64,000 bases of DNA from Brachybacterium halotolerans (GTDB taxonomy: Bacteria; Actinomycetota; Actinomycetes; Actinomycetales; Dermabacteraceae): positions 90,151 through 154,150 of the forward strand of contig NZ_JAEDAJ010000008.1 in NCBI RefSeq assembly GCF_016623465.1, in the 5' to 3' direction. Below the pieces are notes generated by a model. It saw nothing but the letters and a program-made list of their open reading frames with translations, had not been told where the DNA came from and searched no databases. Each line of letters starts with the position of its first letter. The first letter of the stretch is position 1. Both the position numbers and the translations under genes were made by a program. Positions 33,842 to 42,795 of this stretch are shown here, in pieces.

Positions 33842-34749
33842 TCGAGCTGCGAGATCCTGCTGCCGCCGATGATGGGCACCAGGGCGGGGGCACCGCCGGT
33901 GAGCCAGGCGAGCGCCACCTGGCCGCGGCTGAGCCCGCGCGCGCCGGCCACCTCGGCGAGGGCGGTCATGCGCCTCTCGTTGCCGGGGTACCGGTACTCG
34001 GGGGCGAGCGGACGATCCGCGCGGTCGTAGGCGCCGCGCAGCAGCGGCGTGTAGACCCAGCCGGTCAGCGCGGGGTCCCGGCGCAGCAGGTCGAGCCCGT
34101 CGGCGCCGAGCATGCCGAGCTCCACGGGCTGGCCCTCGACCTCGGTGCCGGGCAGGGGCTGCAGGTAGGAGAAGCGCTGCTGGTAGGCCGACGGACCCGC
34201 CAGACCCGCGTCCCGGGCATGGAGCCGGGCCTCGGCGGCGCGCCAGGAGGGATGGTTCGACAGGCCCCAGGCGCGCACGCGCCCGTCGGCCACGAGGGAC
34301 CCGAACGTCTCCACGACGTGCGTGAACGACACGTCATGGTCCTCGATGTGCGCCCAGTAGAGGTCGACGGCGTCGAGGCCGAGACGCTCGAGGCTGCGGG
34401 AGAGCGCGCGGTCGACCGCATCCGGCGACAGTCCCTCGAGATCGTCCGGGAACCCGCCGGGACGGTTCGGCTCGGCGCCGACCTTGGTGCCGATGCGGAC
34501 CGGGGCGCCGGGGTTCGCGCGCAGCCAGCGGCCGATGACGGCCTCGCTCTGCCCGCCGAGGCCCGAGGGGTCCTGGTCGAAGTAGTAGTTGTCGGAGGTG
34601 TCGAGCCAGCGTCCGCCGAGCTCGACGAAGCGGTCCAGGAGCGCGAAGCTCTCGCGCTCGTCGAGGCGCGTGCCCATGTGCATGGTGCCGAGAGCGGGCG
34701 GTGCGGGCGTCGTCGGGAGGGCGGGTGCGGGTGCTGCGATGCGTGCCAT
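33772..34749 (-). CDS. Aldo/keto reductase (AKR with MerR-type promoter)
   Basis: A 325-residue aldo/keto reductase: GTRLDERESFALLDRFVELGGRWLDTSDNYYF (Asp/Tyr), 'RIGTKVGAEP' (Lys), 'YWAHIEDHD' (His), 'GLSNHPSWR', and the C-terminal cofactor block 'VPIIGGSRISQLDQ'. It belongs with the YajO/YhdN-like stress-associated reductases. Transcription from the MerR-type promoter would begin at or one base before the ATG at 34749, so I choose this start over two in-frame ATGs at 34755 and 34761. Its 3' end overlaps the MerR gene. Likely role: detoxifying reactive aldehydes or ketones under MerR control. Confidence 0.9.
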   Translation of the reverse strand: MARIAAPAPALPTTPAPPALGTMHMGTRLDERESFALLDRFVELGGRWLDTSDNYYFDQDPSGLGGQSEAVIGRWLRANPGAPVRIGTKVGAEPNRPGGFPDDLEGLSPDAVDRALSRSLERLGLDAVDLYWAHIEDHDVSFTHVVETFGSLVADGRVRAWGLSNHPSWRAAEARLHARDAGLAGPSAYQQRFSYLQPLPGTEVEGQPVELGMLGADGLDLLRRDPALTGWVYTPLLRGAYDRADRPLAPEYRYPGNERRMTALAEVAGARGLSRGQVALAWLTGGAPALVPIIGGSRISQLDQAWRGATTVLTAEERETLDAAG

Positions 34750-34756
34750 GCGCATG

Positions 34757-34787
34757 AGCATGGATGCTGGAGCGCGCTCCAGGTCAA
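34757..34787 (-). promoter_or_regulatory. MerR-type promoter of the aldo/keto reductase
   Basis: On the minus strand: -35 TTGACC (34782-34787), a 19-bp spacer, -10 CATGCT (34757-34762). The spacer holds a perfect 16-bp palindrome CTGGAGCGCGCTCCAG (34767-34782). A 19-bp spacer with a dyad between the hexamers is the hallmark of promoters that MerR proteins twist into activity. Confidence 0.8.
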
Positions 34788-34855
34788 GGGACCTCCGCGT
34801 AGCCTTCTCGGATGCCACCCCGCACCTGCGCGACCACGAGGCCGGCCGAGCGCCC

Positions 34856-35722
34856 ATGACGCCCTCCGCCCTGGCGCTCGTGCTCACCGCCGCGGTGCTG
34901 CATGCCCTGTGGAACCTCGCCGCGAAGCGCGCGAGCGGCGACGGGTACGTGTTCGTGTGGTGGTACAACGTCTTCTCCGCGGTGCTGTGGCTGCCGCTGG
35001 GGCTCGTGCTCCTCGCCCGCGCAGGGTGGCCCTGGGGCTGGGAGCTGCTGGTGGGCCCCGCGGTCTCCGCGGTCTTCCACATCGCCTACCAGCTGTGCCT
35101 GCAGACGGGCTACCAGCGCGCCGACCTGGGCGTCGTCTACCCCGTCGCCCGCGGGACGGGCCCTCTGCTGACCGTCGTGCTCGCCCTCACGGTGCTCGGG
35201 GAGCGCCCCGGGTGGCCGGCGATCGCGGGCGCCGTGGTGGTGATCGCCGGCATCGTGGTGGTCGCGACCGGAGGTGCGCGCTCGCTGCACCATCGGGCAT
35301 CGACGGGCATCGCCTGGGGCGCCGCGACCGGCGCCGGCATCGCCGCGTACACCCTCTGGGACGACCACGCGGTGACCACGTGGTCCCTCGCGCCCGTCGT
35401 CTACTTCTCCTTTGGCTGCACCCTGCAGGCGCTCGCGATGACGCCCGGCGCCCTGCGTCGAGGGCGCGCCGCGCCGGTGGGCGGGGTGCTGCGCCGGCGG
35501 TGGCGGGAGGTCGGCGTGGTCGCCGTGCTCTCGCCGCTCGCGTACGTCCTCGTGCTCGAGGCCATGCGGACCACGCCGGTCTCGCTCGTGGCACCCGCGC
35601 GCGAGTCCTCGATCGTGGTGGGATCGCTGCTGGCCTGGTGGCTGTTCCGCGAGCCCGACCCGGTGCGACGGGTGCTCGGGGCGGCGATCGTGCTGGGCGG
35701 CATCATCCTCATCGTGTCGTGA
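34856..35722 (+). CDS. EamA/DMT-superfamily transporter
   Basis: A 288-residue membrane protein with ten predicted helices in two EamA repeats (about 5-135 and 148-285). The first repeat starts LALVLTAAVLHALWNLAAKRASG and ends 'TVLGERPGWPAIAGAVVVIAGIVVVA'; the second ends 'WLFREPDPVRRVLGAAIVLGGIILIVS', both typical of drug/metabolite exporters. Substrate unknown. The start at 34856 is chosen where the hydrophobic segment begins; a longer frame upstream overlaps the aldo/keto reductase promoter and start. A near-perfect palindromic hairpin follows the stop. Confidence 0.9.
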   Translation: MTPSALALVLTAAVLHALWNLAAKRASGDGYVFVWWYNVFSAVLWLPLGLVLLARAGWPWGWELLVGPAVSAVFHIAYQLCLQTGYQRADLGVVYPVARGTGPLLTVVLALTVLGERPGWPAIAGAVVVIAGIVVVATGGARSLHHRASTGIAWGAATGAGIAAYTLWDDHAVTTWSLAPVVYFSFGCTLQALAMTPGALRRGRAAPVGGVLRRRWREVGVVAVLSPLAYVLVLEAMRTTPVSLVAPARESSIVVGSLLAWWLFREPDPVRRVLGAAIVLGGIILIVS

Positions 35723-35752
35723 TCCGGCCGGGCCTGTCGCGGACGGGCCACG

Positions 35753-35790
35753 GGTGAGGAGCCGTGGCGATATCGCCATGGCTCCTCACC
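35753..35790. terminator. 38-bp near-perfect palindrome after the EamA gene
   Basis: Arms GGTGAGGAGCC and GGCTCCTCACC enclose TGGCGAT/ATCGCCA around a GATATC centre; one G.T position would pair as G-U in RNA. It begins 30 bp after the EamA stop. Probably a terminator hairpin. Confidence 0.65.
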
Positions 35791-35853
35791 AGCGGCCCTT
35801 CCGTGACAACCACCCGCCGACGCCCGGCCCGGCCCGGGTGCCCGTGCTCCCTT

Positions 35854-35888
35854 CCCCGTGCCCCGTGCCCCGTGCCCCGTGCCCCGTG
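35854..35888. repeat. CCCCGTG heptamer tandem repeat, five copies
   Basis: Five exact copies of CCCCGTG in the 396-bp spacer 35723-36118. The rest of the spacer holds the palindromic hairpin (35753-35790) and a possible -10 TAGGCT at 36009-36014 for the MFS gene; I see no gene in it. Confidence 0.85.
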
Positions 35889-36118
35889 CCGCGCACTGTG
35901 CCCCGCACCGCGCCGCACCGCATATCGTGAGCCGGCCCGCGCCGGCGGATCTGTGACCTCCGCGGCCGTCCCGGGCCGGATCCCTGGCCCCGGGGCGGCG
36001 CCCCCGGATAGGCTCCCAGCGTCCCATCAGCAGTGCATCACCTCGGGTCCGCAGACCATCCGGCAGTTCTTCCCCGGTGCGGGCCGTCCAAGGCGGCACC
36101 CCACCGTCCGGAGGATCG

Positions 36119-37423
36119 ATGACCTCGCCGCAGCACCCGACGACGGCCCCGCAGGCCACCACCCTGACGCGCGCCGCCGGCCTCGCCTACTTCCCGATCG
36201 CGTTCGTGGCCCGCTTCCCGTTCGCGATGATGGTCGTGGGCACGCTGACCCTCGTCGTCTCCGCACGCGGCTCGATCGCACTGGGCGGACTGAACTCGGC
36301 AGTGGTGGGCCTCGGCTCGGCGCTCATCGGCCCGCTGCTGGGCGCGGCGGCCGACCGCATCGGCCAGCGCCCGGTCATCCTGCTCGCGGGGATCGTGAAC
36401 TCCCTGGCCCTGCTCGCGATGGCCGCCGTGGCCTTCAGCTCCCTGCCCGATCCCGCGGTGCTCGCCGTGGGCTTCGTGATCGGGGCGTCGTCACCGCAGA
36501 TCGGCCCGCTCTCGCGCAGCCGCCTCGTGCACCTGATCCTCACCCGTCTGCCCTCGGCGCGCCGCGCGAAGAGCCTCAACGCGACCATGGGCTACGAGTC
36601 CGCGGCCGACGAGACCGCCTTCGTGTTCGGCCCCGTCGTGGTCGGCCTGCTGGCCACGACGATGAGCGCCGCGGCCCCGATGATCGGCGCGGCGGTCCTC
36701 ACCCTCGTCTTCGTCACGGCCTTCGCGCTGCATCCGACGGCGCGCGCCGCCGCCCCGGCTACCGGATCGCCCGTGGTCCAGGCCCCGGCGCGGGAGCTGC
36801 GCAGCGCGCGCGTGCTCGTGGTGGTCGCGGGCGCGCTCGGCGTCGGCCTCTTCTTCGGCACGGTCCTCACCTCGCTCACGGCCTTCCTCGCGGAGACCGG
36901 CCACGGCGACTCCGCCGGGCTCGTCTACGGGATCATGGGCGTGGGCTCGACGATCCTCGCGCTGAGCATCTCGCTGTTCCCCGAGCGCTTCGCGCTGCGC
37001 TGGCGCTGGGTCGTGTTCTCCGCCCTGATGCTCGCTGCGATGATCGCCTTCGGCCTCGCGGGCGGCCTGGCCGGGACCGCGGGCGCGATGGCGATCGCCG
37101 GCATCGGGATCGGGCCGACGGTCGTGACGCTGTACAGCCTGGCCGCGGACCGCTCGCCGCGCGGCCGCTCGGCGACGGTGATGACGATGCTGGGCTCGGC
37201 GACCATCGTCGGCCAGTCCGGCGCCTCGGCGCTGACCGGCGCCTTCGCCGAGAACGTCGGGGCGCAGGCCGCCATGTGGCTGCCGGCCGGCGCGGCCTCT
37301 CTGGTGGTGCTCGCGGCTCTCGTGAACGCGGCGCTCGGCAGAGCCGCCGCTCCCTCCGCCTCGCATCACGAGGTCATCGACGAGGCCGAGGAGCTGCTCG
37401 AGAGGCCCACCGAGCACCTCTGA
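36119..37423 (+). CDS. MFS transporter
   Basis: A 434-residue 12-helix major facilitator. Helices 2-3 are linked by GAAADRIGQRPVILLAG, a close match to the MFS loop motif GxxxDRxGRR. The central loop is rich in Ala/Pro. Overall it resembles small-molecule or drug exporters (predicted efflux), but substrate cannot be read. CGGAGGATCG before the ATG fixes the start. The C-terminal tail is acidic (HHEVIDEAEELLERPTE). It converges on the FUSC gene with a 53-bp spacer of GCGCAG-type repeats. Confidence 0.88.
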   Translation: MTSPQHPTTAPQATTLTRAAGLAYFPIAFVARFPFAMMVVGTLTLVVSARGSIALGGLNSAVVGLGSALIGPLLGAAADRIGQRPVILLAGIVNSLALLAMAAVAFSSLPDPAVLAVGFVIGASSPQIGPLSRSRLVHLILTRLPSARRAKSLNATMGYESAADETAFVFGPVVVGLLATTMSAAAPMIGAAVLTLVFVTAFALHPTARAAAPATGSPVVQAPARELRSARVLVVVAGALGVGLFFGTVLTSLTAFLAETGHGDSAGLVYGIMGVGSTILALSISLFPERFALRWRWVVFSALMLAAMIAFGLAGGLAGTAGAMAIAGIGIGPTVVTLYSLAADRSPRGRSATVMTMLGSATIVGQSGASALTGAFAENVGAQAAMWLPAGAASLVVLAALVNAALGRAAAPSASHHEVIDEAEELLERPTEHL

Positions 37424-37476
37424 GGCGCAGGGCGCAGAGCGCAGGGCGGCGCTGGCCGCGGGCCCGTCGCCCTCGG

Positions 37477-39765
37477 TCAGCGCGCCGCCGGGTGGCCGAT
37501 CTCGCGCAGGGAGCGGGCGAGCATCGACAGCTGCTCGAGCGTCTCGTCCTCCCAGGTCCGCGCGGTGCGAGCGGCGTGGGCGCCAGTGGTGGAAGGGGTG
37601 GAAGGAGCGGCAGGGGAGCCCATCGGCCGGTCCTCGGACGCACGAGCTGCCCCGACGACCGCGCTCACCTCGGCCACCCGCTCCTCGTCGGCGACGTCGC
37701 GAGCCAGGGCCGCGACGGCATCGCAGGCGTCGGCCACCCGCGGATCAACCGTGCGCGCGTCCGCCGGGACCGTCGGGGCCGTCGGGGCCGTCGGGGCCGT
37801 CGGATCCATCGGGCCCTCGCTAGCGGTCCGCGCCATGACGCGGCTGGTCACGGTGCGGGCGATGCTCACGGAGGTCGCCACCACGGTGAGCCGGCGGCGC
37901 ACCCGGCGCGGACGGTGCTCGGTGAGGTGGTAGCGCGTCATCGGCGCGGCGGCAAGCGCGAGCCGCCTGCGGGCGCCGATCGTCGCGAGCAGCAGGGCGT
38001 CGACCTCGTGCGGGGTCCCCGGACCCGGGTCGCGCAGCGCGCGGGCCGTCCCCTCCATGAGGTCGCCGATCGACGCGGCGACCTCCCGCTCCGCGCGCGC
38101 CACGGTGTCGCGCGTGCTGACCGGGGCGAACAGCAGCGCCACCAGCACGCCGATGCCCGCGCCCGCGACCGTCTCCGCGAGGCGCAGCAGGAGCAGGGCG
38201 TCGGAGAACAGTCCGAGGATCCCGTAGAGCTGCGCGACCAGGATCGTCACGAACAGCATCATGTAGGCGTAGGAGATGCGGATCAGGTAGAAGCCGCAGA
38301 AGACGCTGATGAGGATGACCGCGAGCTCGATCATCGGGTGGCCCGCGGTGAGGGCGGCGAGCGCGATGCCCACCACCAGGCCCAGCACCGTCCCGATCAC
38401 GCGGTTCAGGGACTTGCCGAAGGAGTCCATGCGGGTGCCGGTGCCCGTGAACACCACGAACGCGGCGATCACCGCCCAGTAGTAGCGGGAGTCGCTGATC
38501 AGGGTGCCCGCGAGGATCGCGAGCGCACCGGCGATCGCGACCTGCACGGCCTGCCGCGTGGTCGCCTGCGTGCGCACGACGGGGTTCCAGCGGGCGCCGC
38601 GGGCGCGCACGTCCTTGGCGACCGAGGGCGGCCCCGGCAGCATGCCCAGTCCGGTGAGCGCGGCGGCCGGCGTGAACTCGGCGTTGCGCTCCAGGTCCGG
38701 GGGCAGATGGGGATCGGCCGGCCGTTGCACGAGCTCGTCGATGCCGCGTGCCAGGGAGCGCACCTCGCGGCGCAGGCGCTCGGCGTCCATCGCCCCGTCG
38801 GCCGCGGGACCCTGCCCGGGAGCGCCCTCGCGCGCCATCATCCGCTCGAGCAGCGCAGCGACCCTGCGGGCGCTCTCGTCCTCGCCGTCGGCCAGGTGCA
38901 CCAGCGCGCGGGCCGCGAGCGAGCGCACGCGCGGCGGCGCCTGCATGAGATGCAGGGACGCCCAGCCCACGAGGTCCAGGGAGAGCTGCCCCTCGAGCAG
39001 ACTGCGGCGCAGGGTCTCGGCGCTCCAGCCCACCGGCAGCGCCCGCGCGCTCGCCGCCCATCCGTCGCTCATGAGCACCATCTCGTCGAAGAGCTGGCGC
39101 TCGTCGAAGACACGGCGGGTCAGCCGGTCGCGGTCCCGCTCCGACTGCGCACGCAGCCGGGAGGCCATCAGCCGCAGCAGTCGGCTGCGGCGCGCGACCA
39201 TGCTGCGGAAGACCCGCGCGAGCGTGCGCCGCGGATGCGGTCGGAACACCGTGGTGCACAGCAGGGCGACGACCGCGGTGCCCACCACCACGGCGAGCAT
39301 CAGATGCGGCAGCTGATCGGGCGTGGGGCGCAGGAACAGCGAGAAGAAGAACCCCATCCACAGCAGGAAGCCGTAGAAGAAGAAGTCGAGGCCGAAGCGC
39401 CGCACGTACACGGCACCGAACATGACCAGCACGAACACGAGGTGCGAGAGCCACAGGGAGCCGCCGACGAGGGTCCCGACCACCAGGCCGACCCCCATCG
39501 CCACGGGGAAGAACAGGGCGGCTCGCAGGCTCTCGCGGGCCATCGGCCGCGCGAGAGCGTTCGAGCCGATCATCGCGATCACCGCGCCGAGGATCATCGT
39601 CGGCAGCAGCGCGGCGGGCTCCAGGTGCAGGGCTGTCCCCAGCAGCGCCTCGGCGGCGAGGTTCGCGGCGACGCAGCAGGCCCCGGCGAGGCCCATGCGG
39701 AGTCTGCTCAGACCCGGATCGGAGGCGATGAGAGCGTCCAACGGGCGCGAGAGCAGCGGCGGCAC
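37477..39765 (-). CDS. FUSC-family inner membrane protein
   Basis: A 762-residue protein with two hydrophobic blocks: about 20-175 and, after a cytoplasmic helical domain of roughly 230 residues, about 425-560, where the FUSC pattern YYWAVIAAFVVFTGTG...RVIGTVLGLVVGIALA is plain. FUSC proteins are linked to aromatic-acid efflux (AaeB) and fusaric-acid resistance. The final 200 residues are cytoplasmic and contain a (PTA) triplet repeat encoded by 9-bp GTCGGGGCC units near 37770-37800. The GTG at 39765 has GAGGAGG upstream. Confidence 0.88.
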   Translation of the reverse strand: MPPLLSRPLDALIASDPGLSRLRMGLAGACCVAANLAAEALLGTALHLEPAALLPTMILGAVIAMIGSNALARPMARESLRAALFFPVAMGVGLVVGTLVGGSLWLSHLVFVLVMFGAVYVRRFGLDFFFYGFLLWMGFFFSLFLRPTPDQLPHLMLAVVVGTAVVALLCTTVFRPHPRRTLARVFRSMVARRSRLLRLMASRLRAQSERDRDRLTRRVFDERQLFDEMVLMSDGWAASARALPVGWSAETLRRSLLEGQLSLDLVGWASLHLMQAPPRVRSLAARALVHLADGEDESARRVAALLERMMAREGAPGQGPAADGAMDAERLRREVRSLARGIDELVQRPADPHLPPDLERNAEFTPAAALTGLGMLPGPPSVAKDVRARGARWNPVVRTQATTRQAVQVAIAGALAILAGTLISDSRYYWAVIAAFVVFTGTGTRMDSFGKSLNRVIGTVLGLVVGIALAALTAGHPMIELAVILISVFCGFYLIRISYAYMMLFVTILVAQLYGILGLFSDALLLLRLAETVAGAGIGVLVALLFAPVSTRDTVARAEREVAASIGDLMEGTARALRDPGPGTPHEVDALLLATIGARRRLALAAAPMTRYHLTEHRPRRVRRRLTVVATSVSIARTVTSRVMARTASEGPMDPTAPTAPTAPTVPADARTVDPRVADACDAVAALARDVADEERVAEVSAVVGAARASEDRPMGSPAAPSTPSTTGAHAARTARTWEDETLEQLSMLARSLREIGHPAAR

Positions 39766-39862
39766 TGGGCGGGAGCCTCCTCGGGCGGCAGGGGTGTCGG
39801 GGACCCATGGAGTCTAGCCGCGCCTCCCGAGCGCTCCCTGCCCGTCGCCGTCCCCTCCCCGC

Positions 39863-40741
39863 TCATCCTGCCGAGCGCAGGACCTCCTCGAGCACCTCGC
39901 GGGTGCGCTCGGGCCGCTCGACCCAGGGGAAGTGTCCGGCGGCCTCGATGATCCGCTTGCGTCCGCGACGGGCATGGGCGGCGAGCGCGACGACGCCGGC
40001 GACCGGCCGCGGATCGGCGAGCCCGTGGAGGAACCAGACCGGTGCCTCGATCGTCTCGAGAGCGGCGACGAGGGCTTCGTCGGCCACAGCGGGATCGGCC
40101 GACAGCAGCCGGTTCGCCGTGTGCTCGATGTCCAGGCCGACGGCGGCGAGGCGCTCGGCGCGCGCGATGCCGTCGGCGGTGTCGGCGAAGTCGGTGGCCC
40201 ACTGCAGGGTGCGCCAGCGGGTCTCCTGCTCCCCGGTGCGTCGCTCCGGTCCGAGGGCGTCAAGCCGGGCGAGCTCCTCGGTGATCCCGGCGGCCCCGCG
40301 GCGGCGATCGCGCTCGGCGCGGAAGTCCGTGCGCCAGTCCCCGATGCCCGTGCCGCTGAGGAAGCCGACGGCGGCGACGTGCTCGGGGTGCGCGCCCGCA
40401 TAGGCGAGGGCGAGGGAGGCGCCGAAGGAGTGGCCGATGACGATCCATCGCTCGTGGCCGCCGTGCCGGTTATCGAGCGCGGCGCGCAGCTCCTCGAGGT
40501 CGGCGACGGAGCGCCGCACGGCCAGCTGCTCCTCGGGTACGGGCCTGGGCGTGCTGCGTCCGCATCCGCGCTGGTCGTAGCGGTGCACGAGGGTCTGGTC
40601 GGAGAGCAGGGCGGCGAGGTCGCCGAGGTCGTCCCAGAGGCCCGGCCCGCCGTGGACGAGCACGACGGGCGGATGGGCCCCGGCCTCGCCGTCGGTCCAG
40701 GTGGCGAGCTCGGTGCCGTCGGCGAGAGGGATCTTGCGCAT
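39863..40741 (-). CDS. Alpha/beta hydrolase, proline iminopeptidase-like
   Basis: A 292-residue alpha/beta hydrolase. HGGPGLWDD gives the HGGPG oxyanion-hole motif typical of the S33 prolyl-iminopeptidase branch; the nucleophile is the Ser in GHSFGAS; a lid of charged helices (about 145-200) follows; the acid lies near 'WFLHGLADPRPV' and the His in AAGHFPWVE. It could remove N-terminal Pro from peptides or cleave another small ester/amide. TACCGT (complement 40749-40754) ends 7 nt before the ATG: likely leaderless. Confidence 0.88.
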   Translation of the reverse strand: MRKIPLADGTELATWTDGEAGAHPPVVLVHGGPGLWDDLGDLAALLSDQTLVHRYDQRGCGRSTPRPVPEEQLAVRRSVADLEELRAALDNRHGGHERWIVIGHSFGASLALAYAGAHPEHVAAVGFLSGTGIGDWRTDFRAERDRRRGAAGITEELARLDALGPERRTGEQETRWRTLQWATDFADTADGIARAERLAAVGLDIEHTANRLLSADPAVADEALVAALETIEAPVWFLHGLADPRPVAGVVALAAHARRGRKRIIEAAGHFPWVERPERTREVLEEVLRSAG

Positions 40742-40883
40742 GGGGCCGACGGTATCGGGGACGCGGGGCGCGCCGCGCGAGTCCCCGTCTCAGGGGACAG
40801 GAATCGTCCGCATCGCGGCGCAGTATGTACTCATGGCCGCGGAGCGCACCGCTCCCGGCGCCGCACCGAGCCAGGAGCACACC

Positions 40884-41477
40884 ATGTACGCACCCACGCA
40901 GGACACCGAGATCGACGGCCTCGTCGGCTACATCGACGCACAGCTCGACGCCCTGCGCGCGAGCCTCCACGGACTCACCGAGGAGCAGGCGCATGCCACG
41001 CCCTGCCGCAGCGCGCTCTCGGTGGGCGCTCTGATCAAGCACTCGATCTACGTGATGCGCGGGGCGACTGAGCGCCTCACCGACGGGCCGCGCCTCGTTC
41101 CCCCGACGCAGGAGGGATTCGTGGAGTTCGAGGACAGCACGCGGCTCGGGCAGGACGAGTCGGCCGCGGCGCTGCTGCCCGTCTTCGACGCCACGCGTGA
41201 GGACTACCTCGCCGCCCTGCGGGCGACGAACCCGGCGGCGCCGTCGCAGGAGCCGCCGGCCCCCTGGGCCGGGATCACCGAACCCATGCCGATCCTGCAG
41301 CGCTACTACCTGGTCCACCAGGTCGAGGAGCTCGCACGCCACGCGGGCCACGCCGAGATCATCCGCGAGCAGATCGACGGGGTCACGATTCCCGAGATCC
41401 TCATGACGCTGTCCGGGCAGGGGCCCAGCGCGTTCTTCAGCCCCTACGAGGCGCCCGCCGGGACGATCACGGGCTGA
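40884..41477 (+). CDS. DinB-like/DUF664 protein
   Basis: A 197-residue helical-bundle protein of the DinB/YfiT superfamily, subgroup DUF664. The first helix pair is visible (GLVGYIDAQLDALRASLHGLTEEQAHATPCRSALSVGALIKHSIYVM) with a metal-ligand His in LIKHS, and a second His pair in VHQVEELARHAGHAEIIRE. Actinobacterial members are often mycothiol- or thiol-dependent transferases, though most are unassigned. A CAGGAGCACACC site before the ATG at 40884 selects this start over an in-frame ATG at 40833. Confidence 0.85.
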   Translation: MYAPTQDTEIDGLVGYIDAQLDALRASLHGLTEEQAHATPCRSALSVGALIKHSIYVMRGATERLTDGPRLVPPTQEGFVEFEDSTRLGQDESAAALLPVFDATREDYLAALRATNPAAPSQEPPAPWAGITEPMPILQRYYLVHQVEELARHAGHAEIIREQIDGVTIPEILMTLSGQGPSAFFSPYEAPAGTITG

Positions 41478-41510
41478 TCGGAACCCGTGGGGCCGCGCCG
41501 CCCGCGCACG

Positions 41511-41819
41511 TCAGCGGCCCTCGCCGCCCAGCCGCCGCATCTCGGCCTGGATCCGCTCCTCGCTCACCCCGCCGCCGAAGACGCCGAGCACCTGCCAGAG
41601 CAGCCCGATGCCCCAGAAGGCGATGGGGAAGAAGGGCCAGAAGAAGCCGCCGCCGTTGCGCGCCCAGAACACCACGAGCATGCCGTTCACGACGACGTAC
41701 ACGGCAAGGCTCATGACGAGGTTGCGACGGGCGTGCAGGCGGTCGACCGCGCGGCGGCGGAGATCCGTCTCCGCCTCGCTGCTGTCCGAGCGGGGGAAGC
41801 TGTCGTCGAAGCGATCCAT
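41511..41819 (-). CDS. 2TM-domain small membrane protein
   Basis: A 102-residue protein with an acidic cytoplasmic head, the '2TM' signature 'AVDRLHARRNLVMSLAVYVVVNGMLVVFWA' and 'FFWPFFPIAFWGIGLLWQV', and a charged amphipathic tail (EERIQAEMRRLGG). The family has no assigned function, though it is often fused to or beside LuxR/histidine-kinase or PspC-type genes. CAGGAGGGTCACC precedes the ATG. The upstream spacer contains TGACAGCTGTCA (41901-41912), a perfect 12-bp palindrome and candidate operator. Confidence 0.87.
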   Translation of the reverse strand: MDRFDDSFPRSDSSEAETDLRRRAVDRLHARRNLVMSLAVYVVVNGMLVVFWARNGGGFFWPFFPIAFWGIGLLWQVLGVFGGGVSEERIQAEMRRLGGEGR

Positions 41820-41900
41820 GGTGACCCTCCTGGCCGAGCGCCGTCGGCGCGTGTGCTGTCGATGCATTCGACGCTAGGCGGCACCCGTCCCGACCTCCCC

Positions 41901-41912
41901 TGACAGCTGTCA
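41901..41912. promoter_or_regulatory. 12-bp palindrome TGACAGCTGTCA
   Basis: Lies in the 184-bp spacer between the divergent 2TM gene and SDR gene. A perfect dyad of this size next to two starts is a reasonable regulator site; its protein is unknown. Confidence 0.4.
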
Positions 41913-42003
41913 CGTCCGCACCGGGACAACCCTCCTGCCCCGTCAGCCAGTCGTCCCGATAATCCCGTTGCCCACCTGCACGCCCCGCCGTAGCGTCCGC
42001 CCC

Positions 42004-42795
42004 ATGACGCACCAGAACACCGACGACCTCCCCCTCCCCAGCGCCGCGCTGCTCACCGGCGTGGGTCGGCGCCGCGGGATCGGCGCCGCGATCGCCCGCG
42101 CGCTCGCCGAGGACGGCTTCGACCTCGCCCTGAGCTATTCCGACGACTACGACCGGCGCGTGAACGCCGAGCCCTCGGACGTCGAGCTCATCGCCGAGGA
42201 GCTGCGCGGCCTCGGCCGGCGCGTGGTCCTCGTCCCCGGCGACCTGTCCGATCCGGCCGAGCCCCCGCGGATCCTGGGCGCCGCGAGCGCCGAGCTGGGT
42301 CGGCTGGGCGCGCTCGTCATGTGCCACTGCGAGTCCGTGGACTCGGCGATCCTCGACACCACCGTGGAGAGCTTCGACCGCCACTATGCGGTGAACGTGC
42401 GGGCCAGTTGGCTGCTGCTGAAGGCCTTCGCCGAGCAGGTGGAGATCGGCGATGACACGCCCGGCGGGGCGGTCGTCGCCCTCACCAGCGACCACACCGC
42501 CCACAACCTCCCGTACGGCGCGACCAAGGGCGCGCTGGACCGGCTGGTCCTCGCCGGCACGCACGAGCTCGCCGACCGCGGCATCCGCACCAATGTGGTG
42601 AACCCGGGCCCGATCGACACCGGCTGGATGGACGACGCCGTGCGCGAGGCCGGCGCCGCCCAGACCCCCGGCGGGCGTCTCGGCGGCCCGAGCACCGTCG
42701 CGGACCTCGTGCGGTTCCTGGTCTCGGCGCGCGGCGGCTGGATCCGCGGCCAGCTGCTGCTGTCCAACGGAGGGTTCGCGACGCCCGCCGTGTGA
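42004..42795 (+). CDS. SDR family oxidoreductase
   Basis: A 263-residue short-chain dehydrogenase. The cofactor loop is a variant TGVGRRRGIGAA, often seen in SDRs annotated 3-oxoacyl-ACP reductase-like; MCHCES replaces NNAG, the catalytic Ser is in VALTSDHTAHNLPYGATKGALD together with Tyr-x3-Lys. The end, WIRGQLLLSNGG, fits. TAGCGT ends 7 nt before the ATG at 42004, so it is probably leaderless. Its stop codon is part of a three-copy 14-bp repeat. Substrate unknown. Confidence 0.88.
   Translation: MTHQNTDDLPLPSAALLTGVGRRRGIGAAIARALAEDGFDLALSYSDDYDRRVNAEPSDVELIAEELRGLGRRVVLVPGDLSDPAEPPRILGAASAELGRLGALVMCHCESVDSAILDTTVESFDRHYAVNVRASWLLLKAFAEQVEIGDDTPGGAVVALTSDHTAHNLPYGATKGALDRLVLAGTHELADRGIRTNVVNPGPIDTGWMDDAVREAGAAQTPGGRLGGPSTVADLVRFLVSARGGWIRGQLLLSNGGFATPAV

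Noticed and set aside
37477..39951. Plus-strand frames opposite FUSC
   Set aside because: Antisense shadow of FUSC with no motifs.
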